Assembly (NCBI GenBank): GCA_030549775.1
Contig: CM060174.1
Span: forward strand, 98,410,132-98,474,131
DNA: 64,000 bases
From: Tamarix chinensis
Taxonomy: Eukaryota; Streptophyta; Magnoliopsida; Caryophyllales; Tamaricaceae
Direction of reading: 5' to 3'
Positions 1 through 11,789 of this stretch are shown here, in pieces (within the stretch, counting starts at the first letter, position 1; each line of letters starts with the position of its first letter). The translations under genes and the position numbers were made by a program. The notes beneath the pieces were generated by a model, which had not been told where the DNA came from, ran no database searches, and was given only the letters and a program-made list of their open reading frames with translations.

Positions 1-750
1 TCTTTACACCACCCTCGACCTCCTTTTCCCCCTCGCAACACCACAAACCCTTGTCGACCTCTCCTTCTTAGCCTTTACCCTTCTATGCCCTACATTTACA
101 TTGTCAACCATCACCACCAAATCACCCATGCACTCCCATACCCATCCTCACACACACTGTCATCCCGTGCCTCATTTCCTTTTGTCTTGTGTCCCTGCCT
201 AGCACTAAAAACTTATGTCGTTGCCTTTACTCCCTACAACAACACCCACAATAGTTGCCTTCCCAGATCACCACTGAACACCTCTCCCCCTCTACTTCGC
301 CTTCTTCTTTCTACAACCCTTTTTCCAGTCTCATCAAGTAACCTACTATAAAAGTAATGTCCTAGCCACCAGCTTCCCTAACCCTAGCCATTAGTTTCCC
401 TCGCCACCACAGAACTTCCTCATTATCACCAATGCCACCCCCTTAGCCATCACCTCCATTTAGCTAACCCACTCCCCCGAGCCTTTATTCCATGCCCAAC
501 TCATGCCACATAACTAGCATGAGTTCGACATTGAAAATTTTACCCATTTTTATTAATGGTAAATTGGTAATTTCCCCTTTAATAAATATTTTAATAAAAA
601 ATATTATTTTATTGGTCAACTGTTAATATGGTTAATGTGATATTATTTTTAGGTATAAAAGTTTGATTAAAGAACCGAATAATTTCAGGGTGATGTTAGA
701 TACACACCCTAATCTCTAAGTTAACAACCCTAAAAAGGGGCTGAATTTTT
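1..750. other. C-rich, then A+T-rich stretch without a recognised gene
   Basis: The first 530 bases are strongly pyrimidine-rich on the plus strand (runs of CCACC, CCTC and CCCT), and 540-750 is A+T-rich. The composition resembles the C-rich leader of the long LTRs found later in this window, but I see no terminus or alignment that proves it. The open frame at 85-351 is a low-complexity by-product of this composition and matches no family I know. Confidence 0.3.
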
Positions 751-1028
751 TTGACCATTATACCCATTGCATTTGTGCACTTCACAAAAACTAAATTCTC
801 TCTCTTTGTTATGTCTTCTCCTCAAATAATTACACAAAATTTAATGTTGACAACATTGAATACAATGAGTGGGGATGAAGATTATGATTCCAATGAATTT
901 TTTAGTGAAAATGAACTAGATGAAATAATGGCAAGTTAAAAAAAAATTCAAAGTTTTTGCACCTGAAGGGTAACTTATCCATCAGACTTTATACATAACA
1001 GGAAAAACACCCACCACAAAATTTCTAT

Positions 1029-1185
1029 GATGGGCAAATCACTGGTCACAAATTATCATTAATGGGTAATTCACCTGTTAGAAAGGACCGGTGATGGGCA
1101 AATCACTAGCTAGAAAGGGTTGGTGACGGGAAACTCGCCCATCTATGGTTATATCCCATGGGCAACTCACCCATCAACTTATTTT
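1029..1185 (+). repeat. Degenerate tandem repeat, about 32-bp unit
   Basis: Five imperfect units start near 1029, 1062, 1094, 1126 and 1158, each beginning with a variant of ATGGGCAAATCAC (ATGGGTAATTCAC, ACGGGAAACTCGC, ATGGGCAACTCAC). Spacing is 32 to 33 bases. The array lies directly upstream of the MULE transposase remnant and may belong to that element's 5-prime region, but no terminal inverted repeat was identified. Confidence 0.6.
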
Positions 1186-1214
1186 TTTGTAAATTATTAT
1201 TATTCATTTTTATA

Positions 1215-2560
1215 TTTGTGAGATTCCTAAGAATGTCATATTTTGAATATTATTTACAGAATTCAGATTCAACTAATACTGATTGGAATAGATTATTTAC
1301 AACGGGTGAGATTTTTAATGATCAAGAGTCACTAATTGGTTGAGTTATAGAAATTGGAAGGCCACGTAATATGGTTTTCGATATCAAGAGATCGAAAAAA
1401 GGTAGGGTATGAATTTTTTGTTAAAGAGGATGTGCTTATAGAAGACAATCATTAGTGAATCTAGAAAGTGTTCAATCTATCGGGACCAAGAAGTGTGGTT
1501 GTGAATTCAAGATTCATGGAAGGAAAGATTCTTGCGGTATTTGGAAACTAGTGGTAGAATGCATAATCATAGATTGGGTAAGTATTTGAAAGGACATTCA
1601 TTTACTTGTCAATTATCTTTAGAAGAACACAAGTTGGTGGCTAAGCTAACATAAATAAATGTCAAACCAAGGAAGATTGTGGACAAGTTGGAATGGGTTG
1701 ATGGTGATAATAATGCAACACTTAGAACAATATACAATGCTAGACATAAGTTTAAGGTACAGAGCTTGATACGATGTACAGACATGCAACAGTTATTGTA
1801 CTTCATGGAAACAAATAAATACCGTTTATGGCATCATTGGTTGCCCAACTCTGATGTGGTTAGTGATATTTTATTTGTGCGCCTAGATTCTATTACTTTA
1901 TTACATGCATTTCCATATGTAATTTGTTTTGATTACTTATACAAAACTAATTAGTACAACCTTCCTTTCTTGGAGGTCATTGGTTTTGTGTCTAGCAGTA
2001 AGAATTTTACCATTGTCTTGGCATTTATGATGAAGGAAAAGGAAGATAACTACGAATTGGTGATTGATAAGGTAAGTAGATTGATGGAGCCCCATGAAAC
2101 AAATGCATGATCACTGATAGGGAACTAGGACTAACACAAACTGTGCCAAAAGTCTTTCCTAATGTAGCACCCTTCTTGTGTAGATAGTACATTAGTAAGA
2201 ATGTTCTGTCACATGCTATAAAGAAGTTGGGAAGTATAGTAGCGGGAGAAAGTTTCCTAAGATGTTGGAGGAAGACTGTACAAACCGCTACAATTGAGAC
2301 ATATGAAAATAAGCTTCTACTGATGGGTGACAAATGGGGCATATTTCCACATCTTTTACAATATGTGTACGAGAACTAGTTGAATCCATATGAGAATATG
2401 CACCTTCAAATAATTTGAATGATGATATTAGGCATGAACACAATGTATAGGAGATCCTTGTGGTTTCGCACACTGTTGACTTACTAATTGATGAAGTTCC
2501 ATTAGGTTAATATGATAAGTTATAGTGGAAGAGTTATCCTTGATTGATGAGCCAAAAGAA
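1215..2560 (+). pseudogene. Broken MULE (Mutator-like) transposase
   Basis: Plant MULE transposases cut and reinsert Mutator-like DNA transposons using a DDE nuclease. Read across several frames, this region follows the family in order. An N-terminal stretch ends in WNRLFTTGEIF (about 1280-1310). A FAR1/WRKY-GCM1-like zinc-binding part has GTKKCGCEF (about 1480-1515). A linker has KYLKGHSFTCQL (about 1580-1615). The open frame 1679-1954 contains TIYNARHKF and FPYVICFDYLYKTN, where the first catalytic Asp is kept in FD. A second acidic motif, TDRELGL, lies near 2115-2140 in another frame. Many stops and frameshifts interrupt it, so no full protein can be made. The C-terminal SWIM zinc finger was not found. 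Terminal inverted repeats of the element were not identified. Confidence 0.8.
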
Positions 2561-2624
2561 AAAGTGGAAACTAATTCAAAAATCAATTTGCTTGAATTGA
2601 AAGGGGTGATTAGAGTTGACGTGC

Positions 2625-2691
2625 ATGAACCCAGGAAAGGGTTTCATGTTGTGGTCACATAACTGGTAATCATAACTCTATGGATCACGCC
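2625..2691 (+). pseudogene. LINE ORF1 fragment upstream of solo LTR 1
   Basis: This short stretch reads, with one stop, as LVITLWITPH, the region of plant LINE ORF1 (DUF4283 type) that normally precedes SLKR. The frame resumes after the solo LTR at 8196 as ESLKRGILI, so the LTR split this gene. Its 5-prime limit is unclear because it merges into the MULE remnant. Confidence 0.5.
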
Positions 2692-3394
2692 ACATGTGTA
2701 ACACCCCTAAAAGTACACTTAGAATTTTTTTTTAAACAAACAAACACAAGAACGGGGGTGCTACCATTGTGATCAGTACAAGCCCGGCCATCGACTAGTC
2801 TCGTACTAACCACAAGGGTAAAGAAAAGTTATCATCAAACATTAGTCAAACTTAAAACAAGGGTTCATAGAAAAACTAAAATGTTTATAGTATAGAAATC
2901 AGAGTGCGCATTAAAAAGCTATTACAACCAATAGAGTGCATAATTAGAGTTTCCAAAAGGAGTAAAAGATGCAATACAATAAAATAAAAATAAAACGAAA
3001 CAAGGTAAACTAATAGTAAAAGAGAATCTAGCCAATGTCGCTCTGGGTCCCCAGGACAAGTCCAAAGCTCAACTCTCAGCCTCGCTCGATGCCTTATAAG
3101 TATCATAGGCATCGAAGATGGCATCTCCTACCCCCGTAAACTCAGCAGGGCCCTCTGCTTGTGGGAATAGGCAACACCCATGAAGCAAGTGGTCAGTATG
3201 CCACGTACTGAGTAAGGTAACCATGCATCTAAGGCCAAATATAGAAAGGCATATAGTACAAGTAGGGTCATATAGACAACATACCGGTAATACAGATAAG
3301 AAAGGTCATGCTATAGTTCGGTTAAATTCAATCATTATATCTCTGGTCATGATGCTCATTTCACACCATGCTCTTTATAAGTCCAGGCGAGTAT

Positions 3395-3740
3395 GGGAAG
3401 CCCACTATTATAGCCATTGGATTGGAAACGTACAGGGCAAAATGATCCTGACCACTATTATTGCCGATGTATTGGTCTCTAGGGAAAAGTGCTCCCGACC
3501 ACTATTATGTCGGTGGATTGATTTGGTCCTGACTCTCATGGTGTTTCATTATAGTTACTTAGTGCCTTTCCCATATCTTATCATAACTTATAGTTTGGTT
3601 TATTGAGCTCCAGATCCCCCACTATTGTAGCCGGTGGATCGAAAGTGTATAGGGAATAATACACCTGACAACTATTATATGCCAGTGGATCGGTCTCTAG
3701 GAAACCCCGACATCTAGCCACTATTATGCCGGTGGATTGG
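3395..3740. repeat. CCACTATTAT/CCGGTGGATCG repeat region in solo LTR 1
   Basis: Degenerate copies of CCACTATTAT followed by GCCGGTGGATYG recur near 3404, 3452, 3500, 3623, 3670 and 3718, separated by text such as CAGGGMAAWA and TCCTGACC. It is the diverged counterpart of the cleaner array at 15301-15850. Confidence 0.7.
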
Positions 3741-4704
3741 TATGGGTCTGACTCAATAATCTTTCACTTAAAATGATTAGTATCTTACCGTGTCTTATTC
3801 AATATATGTTTTCACCCTAGACATGCATGTTTTTTGCGCTACACCATCCGTCTACTCCCATTCTCCTAAGAGGGCCCGTCCCATATCTTAGAACTCCTAC
3901 ACCTCCTAACACATCTTAACTTCCTTTCCCTCTTATACTTACTTACCATGAATACCCAACTCTTAAGTGTGTGGGTTAAGGCTCACTTCCTTTTTCCATC
4001 TAAGTTCACTCACTATCGTCCTCTAAGATTTTTCCCTGAAACCCTAAATGAGCCTATGTGGACCATCCTTCCTCTGTCTCACACAACTAAATCTCATTTA
4101 CCACCCAACACATCACCTCACTTAGATTCAACCCCAAGCATTTCACTTTAATTCCCATTTGCACATGTGACCATGAAACCCTAGTTGGCCACCCAAACCC
4201 TAGAACCTTATTTTTCCACGTATATCACCTCTCCATTACTCACCTACCATCCTCTCTTTCCCATGATACCCATACTCACCCTCTATATGATATTCTTCCA
4301 CTCTTGCCCCATATTCCACTCACCCCCCATTATTTATACTTCCACAATCTCCTCCATTTAGGCTTTTCCTGCCAAATCCTAGTTAAGTTTCCTATGCACC
4401 ATTATACTAACCTACGTACTATTTTTCACCTTATGACTACAATCACCCAAACAACTCTCCCTTACCTTAATTACACCCCAAGATAACTTTTTTCACATAA
4501 GGATCATCCCCATGAAAACCCTAGAATTCCCCATGCAAGATTCACTCCACTCTTTTATTTTGCCTATATTTTCCTTTTATTTGTCCCCTCGTGATCATGA
4601 GATAATTAGGTCAATCTCATATCCCTTTAGTCAACTCATTTCCCCTTTTTCCATTTCATCCATTCACCCCATATCATATTATTAAAACATCCTAGCATGC
4701 ATAT

Positions 4705-6118
4705 TTGACACGTTTCTACCTGCAAGTGCACTAGGTCAAAGTAGTAGTCAAGGTCGATCCTACAGGGATTGGTGAATGACCACCAGGAAAATGATAGAAC
4801 TTAGCTATATCTAGACTACGAGATGATATGAAATAATAAATTGTAAGATAAAATAACTAACTAAGCTAAAAAGAAAGGAAAATAGCACTCAAGTGACTCA
4901 AATAAATAGAAGAGCTAAGGTTCCAGTTCATCGCCCCCGATCCTCACATGTAATCGAATATTACATCACAAAATAATTCAACAATCATAATCAATCATGC
5001 CAACAAGGATAGAAAGTGTTGTTCTTTCTCAAGCCACAACCACCCTATTACATATCTATGGCCCTAACTATCTCTAGCTTAGATTCTAATAGAATGTAAT
5101 GCATTAAAGTCCATAAGGTTTCCTCCTTTGTTGTCGTAGAGGTCAAATCGATCGTCTCTTGACCTAAAATTTAATCTCCCTTTGTGCTATTGGGTCTAAT
5201 ACTAGATTATTTCTCAATCTCACTGGTATTTCCCACACCAAAAATCGGAACCCGACCGTGGTTCATTAATCCGTCAATCAATCAATAATACAACACATAT
5301 TATGAATTGAATAAAAAAGGATATAATAATTCAACACATTAGGATCGGGGAAAATTCTCCTTCACCTTAGCACAATATCTAGCCCATCAAATTCATAGCA
5401 AGAATATTAAAAACAACAAGATATGCCATAGATAGAGAAAAGATCATTAGATAATACCCTTGATGTTCACAAATTCTTACAAAAATTTAACTTCTTGAAC
5501 CTCGATCTCTAATTTACAAGAGAGATCTTGATGAATTGGGGAAGAGGATAGAGAAGAGAGAAAAGAAAGGGAGTGGAGTCTGCCTTGAGATATTAGAATG
5601 AGAGTTTTTATATTACCGCCTCATGGATCCCTAGGGTAATGATAAATATGGGCTTCCCGTGTCAGCTTTGACAATGATGCGTATTTTTACCATAACTTTT
5701 TCATCATAACTCTGATTAAGCTGATTTTAGATGCGTTGGAAAAATATTAAAAAGATCTACAACTTTGATGTTTAAATATTCTCCAAATTCAGACTTTTTC
5801 CTGGTATAAATTCCACTACGTTCAGGCCTATATACTTTAATATGCATTCTTTCTTTCATTTTATTCCAGAATTTACATTTTAGCTCTAAATCTCTTTCCG
5901 CTTTAACCTTTTCTCCTCTTTGCTCCTTTTTTCTCCTTTCTTCTCCCTTTAAGCTTATTCTTTTTTCCATCCTTCATTATTTTTTTGTTGCTTGAGACCC
6001 TACAAATTTTTACAACACAAAGGCAGTAACAAGAACAAAAAATGAGAATTCCAATTGAAATTAGAGGTAAAAACTCTTATAAACTTTAGGAATAAGATGC
6101 AAAAGTCACAATTATCAA
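4705..6118. mobile_element. 1.4-kb insertion nested in solo LTR 1
   Basis: The related LTR 2 reads AGCATGCATGTCCTAGAGGG without interruption at about 16902. LTR 1 has the same flanks, but 1414 bases separate them. The insert starts TTGACACGTTTCTACC and ends ACAATTATCAA, giving short inverted ends (TTGACA/TTGATA). A 3-bp TAT is present on both sides (4702-4704 and 6119-6121). The left end carries CTGCAAGTGCACTAGGTC and GGTCGATCCTACAGGGATT, a motif set I have seen in non-coding plant repeats. There is no coding region. I cannot assign its superfamily. Confidence 0.7.
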
Positions 6119-6635
6119 TATCCTAGAGGGTCACATCATATAACACCACAAACACAACATACATATCAGTATAGAGTCGCCATAAAGAGGTTACATGAAT
6201 GTACCTCAACTCCAAGTCGCGTTACAAGTAAGCATTCATAATAACATAAAGTACACAAACATAACATAACACATGGCATAAAAAGCACATAACACATACA
6301 TAGTTGGTCTTAACTGCATCTTTACCTAATACGACACCGGCCTTGGAGCACGCTCCTATGCCTCCTTAAGGTTTTGACTTGATTCACCTATAAGAAGGAA
6401 ATACTAAGGGTTAACTTCCCTCTCACCAAAATTACCATTATTTCCTACCTTACCCTTATCATAGCCTAATATTAGGGTTACTAATAATAATAATAGTTTT
6501 ATAAGTAAAAGTAGGGTTATTATTCTTAAAGTAGCTAATCATGCTACTACTAGTCAAAATAGGTCTTAATAGCTATAGTGGTCCATGTTAAAGTATTATT
6601 AGCAATATTTATATTACTAAAGATAATATCTTTAC

Positions 6636-6670
<35 letters not shown>

Positions 6671-6672
6671 GT
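6636..6672. repeat. (AAT)n microsatellite in solo LTR 1
   Basis: A run of about twelve AAT triplets sits within a 330-bp AAT/AGT-rich tract (6460-6790). It occupies the same place as the larger AAT tract at 17640-18420 in LTR 2. Confidence 0.9.
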
Positions 6673-6790
6673 GATAATACTAATAACAACCCAAATCTTA
6701 GTAATAATAATAGTGGTATTAGTACTACTAAAATAGTAACAATAATGATACTAATAATAATGATAATGATGATTAACACAAATAAAATAA

Positions 6791-7328
6791 TTAAAAACTC
6801 AATAAATTATTTTTAAAGGTTAGGGAGGCTAGGGCATAACTAAGGGATGGTGGTGACCAAGTGGGGCTAGTGGGGGATGGTTGTGGTGGTGGTAGATGCT
6901 CTAGCTTGAGAGGGTTGGAACGGTGGTGGTGGTGTAAACAAAGGGGCGACACATGCAGTGGTTGGTATAGTGGCTGAAGGTGGTGGAGGGGGAGGAAGGG
7001 AGAAGGAGAGAGAGGTAGAGGAGGCTTAGGTAGGTGTTTTGGAAGGTAGGGAGAGTGGTGGATGCAGCGAGAATGGTGACACACGGTGGTGAGGGGTGCA
7101 AAGTGGTAGATTCGAGGCCAACTTTTCATGGTTATGGTGGCTCGTGTAGGGAGAATTAGAGGTGGGTGGTGTGGTTCCGTGGAAGGTGATGCAGGGAGTA
7201 GTTTGGAAGGTGGTTTGGGTGATGGTGGCTGTGGAGGTGTCTGAAGTGGCAGTGGCACAAGGAGGCATATTTTCTGGGCAGGGAAAGGAAGCTTGATTAA
7301 GGTTTAGGCATGTGGTATTTATTGGCAA
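6791..7328 (-). other. Pro/His/Ser-rich open frames in the GC-rich leader of solo LTR 1
   Basis: Minus-strand open frames at 6791-7258 (155 codons) and 7026-7328 start just downstream of the TATA-like site of the LTR. They are made almost only of Pro, Ser, His, Leu and Thr, from a C-rich RNA leader. LTR 2 has similar Pro-rich frames at the same place (18288-18868), but the two share composition and short blocks rather than a clear conserved protein. I treat them as untranslated leader unless proven otherwise. Confidence 0.3.
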
Positions 7329-8195
7329 ATTAGGGTGGAAACGACAGAGGGGGAAGAGGAAAAGAGGACGCAGGTGTGGCAGGGTGATCGGCCGGCGGTG
7401 GCAGACTGGTACATGCCTGTAAAGTTATAGGTTCTATTTGGTCGGGGGAGAAGAAAAGGAAAGAAGGGAGGGCACACATGAGGAGGTACGAGGGTGTTTG
7501 GGGTCGAAAAAGGAAAGGAAAAGGACGAGGGAGAGAGGAAGGTGGTGCAGGCTAGCGGTAAGGTGGTGGCTGGTTGGCGTACGGGGTGGTGTAGGTCTGC
7601 GATCTGCATGTGTGGGAGGAGCAAGGAGGAAGCGGAAGAAAAAGAAGGGTCACCTAGCCTATCGAGGGGAAAGAAAAAGAAAGAAAATAAAGGGAACCAA
7701 CGGGCGAGTAGGCGAAGGAAAAAAAAACAAGAAGGCTTGCGGGCTAGGCTGTGTGGAAGGAGAAAGAGGGGGATTTGGGTCACGAGGGGCTAGCCCAAAT
7801 CGGGGGAAGAAGGGGAGAAAGAAAAAGGAGAAAGGAGAGAAGGGAAAGAAAAAGGAAACAGAAAGGAAAAAAAGGAAAAAGGAAAAAGGAAAAATAGGTT
7901 GGCTGGGGTATTTAGAATATTTTGGTATTTTTGAATATTTAAAGTAATAATATTCAGTAAAATGATAATAAAATTTCCTTTTTAGATTAATTTAGGATAT
8001 TTAGAATAATTTTCCTAAATTCCATTTTAAATTAGCAAAACACCCAAAATTTTCCTAATTAAATTATTTATTATTTTCCTCTTAATTTTACCTTAAATAC
8101 TTTCCTTTATTGTAATAAAATAATTTTATTTAATTAATTTTCCTAATAAATCCATATTTTGATAATTTGCTAAATTAGGATTTTGGGATATTTCA

Positions 8196-10650
8196 ACATG
8201 AATCTCTTAAAAGAGGAATTTTAATTTGTGCCTATATAGATTAAGTTTCCACATATACCTTAGGAGTATTAGCCAAAATATTCTTCAAGTAGGATCACCA
8301 GTTCTATAGGTACCCTGATTTGCACTGAAGTTATAATCGGTCATAAGGAGTGTGTCTTTTTTTTAGTATTTTGGTAAAAGTAGAAACTAAAAATTTATTG
8401 TGTGAATATATGATCACTCAAGACCCCAATGGAACTATTGTGCACCAACCAGTGGAGTTTGAATGGAAACATATCATTTGTTATGATTGTAACTCCCCTT
8501 TTTATAATGTGAAACACTATCCTAAGCTTTTTACCAAAATGGATTTTGAGAGTTTGAATCATCATCAGGAATGGGTAAAAATGAAGGATTGTATGCTCCC
8601 TTCGAAAGGATTAAACATCTCACTCTCCTTTTCCAAATGTGCACCAATTTTTTCCAACTAGGATGCCCTTTCTACATCTACTGGGAATGTGAGATGGTGA
8701 GGCAGCTACTAATCATCGTAATCGTGTTTCACACTTGAAAGGCATAATGAATACATTTTCATAGAAGTGGTACCATGTGTTACAAAAGGCTAGTGAATGA
8801 ATTGACCAAGACTATAGTTTGGAAGGTTCATTTACTCCCGACCCGATAGATTCATACTAGCCTACTACAATGTTAGAGATATTATTGGTCCATCTAAATA
8901 AAGGGAGGTTAAAGAATGGATTATTAGAAGTAGATGTTGTTTTTTTAAATAATAAACAGAGTTATGATATTTAAATTTAAATACGTAAAAAAAATAATCA
9001 AAGGATTCCATTGCTTAATTAATTACTCTACACATCACAATGGAAGAATATTGGTTCTTTGGGACATGATTATCTGGAAAGTCAAGTAGATTGGTGTTTA
9101 CAACCATTGTATCCTCTGTGAGGTGACATCTACTATTGGTAATGTTTACTATACTACTTTTGTGTATGGACTCAATACTAGAGCAGGGAGAATAATTTAT
9201 GGGGCTAGTTGAAAGCCAATTAAATTTCATCATTACCCTAGATTCTAATGGTTGATTGTAATTTGATGTTGAAAATGGAGGAAAAGGTGGGCCATGAATT
9301 AACCCATTCATAATATTTCATGAACTTTTCTAATTGTGTTTAAGAGTTGGGACACTTAAGTTTTAAGGGATATAAGTGTTATCTGAATTGGTGCAATAAG
9401 AGAGATGGAGAGGTTGTTGTGTAGTGTAAATTGGATTATGCTCTAGTTAATAAGGAATAACTTACTTCTATTCTAAGTGTTTTTTTCCTATCCTCCAATT
9501 TTGGTCTAGTTAGTCTCACTACATCAAGGAAAGAAGCCATTTAACTTTAATAACTTCTATGAAGAAGATGTAGGTTTCCTTTGTATTGTACCGAAACATT
9601 GGTACACAACTCATTCTGTTAATTTGCTACAGGATTTGTATTATAAGTTACAATGATTGAAGCATACATTCAAAATGTTAAACCACTGTAAATACTATGC
9701 TATTGCTTTTAAAGTGGAGAAAGCACTTCAGCATATGATGGAATCTCAAAAGGTTATGCTTGTCAATACTTCTAATTCATTACTAAGAGAACGTAAGCAT
9801 GCAACTAAGTATGAGTATCATCAAGTTGCTGGTGTGAAGAGCTTCTTCTTTTCTTTTCTTTTTTTAAAGAAAAAATTATGATATATTGTCTTAATTTCCG
9901 TGATTCTAATCAAATGTACTTTTTTTTTTCATTTCAAGTGCCTCTAAAACAATAATTCAATCCCTAAAATTGAGATGGAAGATGGCACTATCACTACTAT
10001 GCCCAACAATATCATTAGTGTGTTCCTAAATTTCTATAAAAACCTCCTTATATCTCCTTTGGAAGCCATAATGCATGCAGATGTTAGAGTTATTTCCTAG
10101 GGCCCTACATTGGTGTAAGATCATAAGCATATTCTCTTTGCACTGGTTACAAAAGAGGCTTGAGATGGTGTATTTTTTATTAGAGATAACAAAGCTTTTG
10201 GGGTGGATGGTTATTTAGCTTTATATATATATATATATATTGGCTTCTCATAGGTGATGATATAGTTGTAATAGTGGTAAATTTATTTGGAACTAGATTC
10301 CTCCCACATTGACTAAATATTACTTCACTTACCCTTATTCCGAAGAAAGACAATGCTACTAACGTGTGGTATATAAGGTACTATCTAAGATTCCCATGAA
10401 CACATTACAAAGTAACATTTATTTTTTAGTGGACAAATCCCAATCAAGTTTTGTTGGGGGTAGACATATATAGGATAACATTCTTCACACTTTAGAATTG
10501 GTTAAAAACTATAATAAAAAAACATGTTCCCCCAATGTGTATGATGAAATTGACATAAAGAAGGTATATTGTAGATGACTTAAGACCATGTTCGTTGACT
10601 ACACTCTTTAGTAAGGTGTCATTTTTAATGTTTATTTTGTTACAGATGAG
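8196..10650 (+). pseudogene. Degenerate LINE (non-LTR retrotransposon): ORF1 end and ORF2
   Basis: LINE proteins bind their RNA (ORF1) and copy it into the genome with an endonuclease and reverse transcriptase (ORF2). ORF1 resumes here after solo LTR 1 with SLKRGIL and a WIKFPHIPL-like stretch (about 8240-8275). The frame 8350-8661 then carries VEFEWKHIICYDCN, the LINE ORF1 signature of a zinc-knuckle start with its later Cys and His lost. ORF2 endonuclease follows: HNGRI (about 9033), FVYGLNTRAGR (about 9160), then GYKCYLNWCNKRDGE and KLDYALVN (about 9370-9450). Linker KKPFKFNNFYEED is near 9530. Reverse transcriptase remnants include DNKAFGVDG (about 10190), LIPKKDNAT (about 10335) and FVGGRHI (about 10455). 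Stops and frameshifts are frequent. Nothing after about 10650 is recognisable, so the 3-prime end is missing. Confidence 0.72.
10222..10240. repeat. (TA)n microsatellite
   Basis: A short uninterrupted TA run lies inside the LINE reverse transcriptase remnant, interrupting the region that follows DNKAFGVDG. Confidence 0.8.
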
Positions 10651-11117
10651 CGTGTTTTGAACCGTCATCCATAATATAGAAGCGTATAGTCTACACGATC
10701 ATTGTCTTCCCTTATCTTTCTTTATTTTTCAACACCACCGATGCCTCTTTTTGTATTAGTGGATCTTTAAACATAAACTACAACATTTTTTTCTTTTTAA
10801 TTCATGTTCATATGCTTGCATGTATCGATTTAGGGGTGTTTATTGTGCAAATTATTATGCTTATTATTACTTGATACCATATTGTATATTATAACTAGTT
10901 ACATTTCCCCATGCAATGCACGGGCGGTGTATTAATTATTTATATATTATTATATAAGAAATGAATAGTTTAACAATTCATTTAATATGCAGGAGATGAA
11001 TCGTTGGTTGTATATGTTCAAGTAATTAATTAATAAAATACTTAATTAATACTTGATTAATATGTATTGTTCAACATATGTGCATCATATGAATAGTTAT
11101 ATGCATTTGTTGTATGT

Positions 11118-11210
11118 AGAAGATGAATAGTTGTACTGTATTAATGACAGAAGATGAATAGTTGTGCTGTATTAATGACAGAAGATGAATAGTTGTGCTA
11201 TATTAATGAC
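11118..11210. repeat. Three tandem 31-bp units in Helitron A
   Basis: Three consecutive 31-base units, each beginning AGAAGATGAATAGTTGT and ending TTAATGAC, differ at only a few positions. They look like a local expansion of the GATGAATAGTT motif scattered through both Helitrons. Confidence 0.85.
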
Positions 11211-11317
11211 AGGAGATGAATGGTTGGCTGCAAATGTTCAAGTAATTAATTAAGAAAATACTTGATTAATATGTATTGTTCAACATATATATTGTTCAAG
11301 TAATAAATTAAGGTTAA

Positions 11318-11545
11318 AATTATCATTTAGCTTAACTATAAATGGGTTTATCCATCGGGTAATGGATTTATCCGTTGGATAATATCCATTAACTAATAAA
11401 CGGATAATCCATCGGATAATGGATATCCAGCGGATACGGATATGAATGTGTTAGTAGATACCCGTTTGGGTACGGGTACAGATTTTTTTATCGGGTACGG
11501 ATACGGGTATAGTATACCCGCCCCATTTACTTCCCTAGCAATAGA
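11318..11545. repeat. Nested fragment rich in GGATAATGGAT and GGGTACGG
   Basis: This stretch repeats CATCGGGTAATGGATTTATCC, GGATATCC and CGGGTACGGATACGGG, and ends TACCCGCCCCATTTACTTCCCT. Such text is common at the ends of plant hAT-like and other repeats. It is unlike the surrounding Helitron sequence, so I read it as a small nested fragment of unknown family. Confidence 0.5.
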
Positions 11546-11722
11546 TGAATATCTCAATTAAGACGCAGGAGATGAATATCATTTTGTTGTTATGCAGCAT
11601 TGGAGATGAATAGTTTGACAAATCAATTAATACGCAGGAGTATTTCATCATTTATTTGATCTTATTATTAGTAATAATATATGGAAGTGATAATATATGA
11701 TTAGTAATAATATGTATAGTTT

Positions 11723-11766
11723 ATGCGGAAAAATTTGTCTGTATATTGTCTGCCAAACAACTCTGT
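11723..11766 (-). repeat. Internal duplicate of the Helitron 5-prime terminal block
   Basis: The block GGAAAAATTTGTCTGTATA followed by TTGTCTGCCAAACAACTCTG closely repeats the true terminal block at 12843-12882 and that of Helitron B (39555-39594). An extra copy inside the element suggests two joined or nested Helitrons. Confidence 0.6.
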
Positions 11767-11789
11767 TTTATATAATAACCAATGTTATC

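Larger units (their letters stand above)
2697..8195 (-). mobile_element. Solo LTR 1 of a long-LTR (Ty3/gypsy, probably Tekay/Del-type) retrotransposon
   Basis: The element begins TGTAACACCCC and ends GATATTTCA, flanked by the perfect 5-bp duplication ACATG (2692-2696 and 8196-8200). It is homologous to the LTRs at 14629 and 20382. Shared landmarks are a TACTGAGT motif near 3210, a CCACTATTATNGCCGGTGGATCG tandem region (3395-3740), an AAT-rich region (6460-6790), a G-rich block (6800-7900) and A+T-rich ends. Orientation is taken as minus because the TATA-like AATAAATACC (7314-7323, minus strand) lies about 0.87 kb from the right end, and because the TACTGAGT motif is inverted relative to the plus-oriented LTR at 49389. 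No gag or pol is present. Family assignment rests on the termini and length, not on coding sequence. A 1.4-kb insertion is nested inside. Confidence 0.82.

Noticed and set aside
7438..7947. Lys/Arg/Glu/Gly-rich plus-strand frame of 169 codons
   Set aside because: It lies in a purine-rich tract of the LTR and is made of composition alone. The opposite strand is the sense direction of the LTR.
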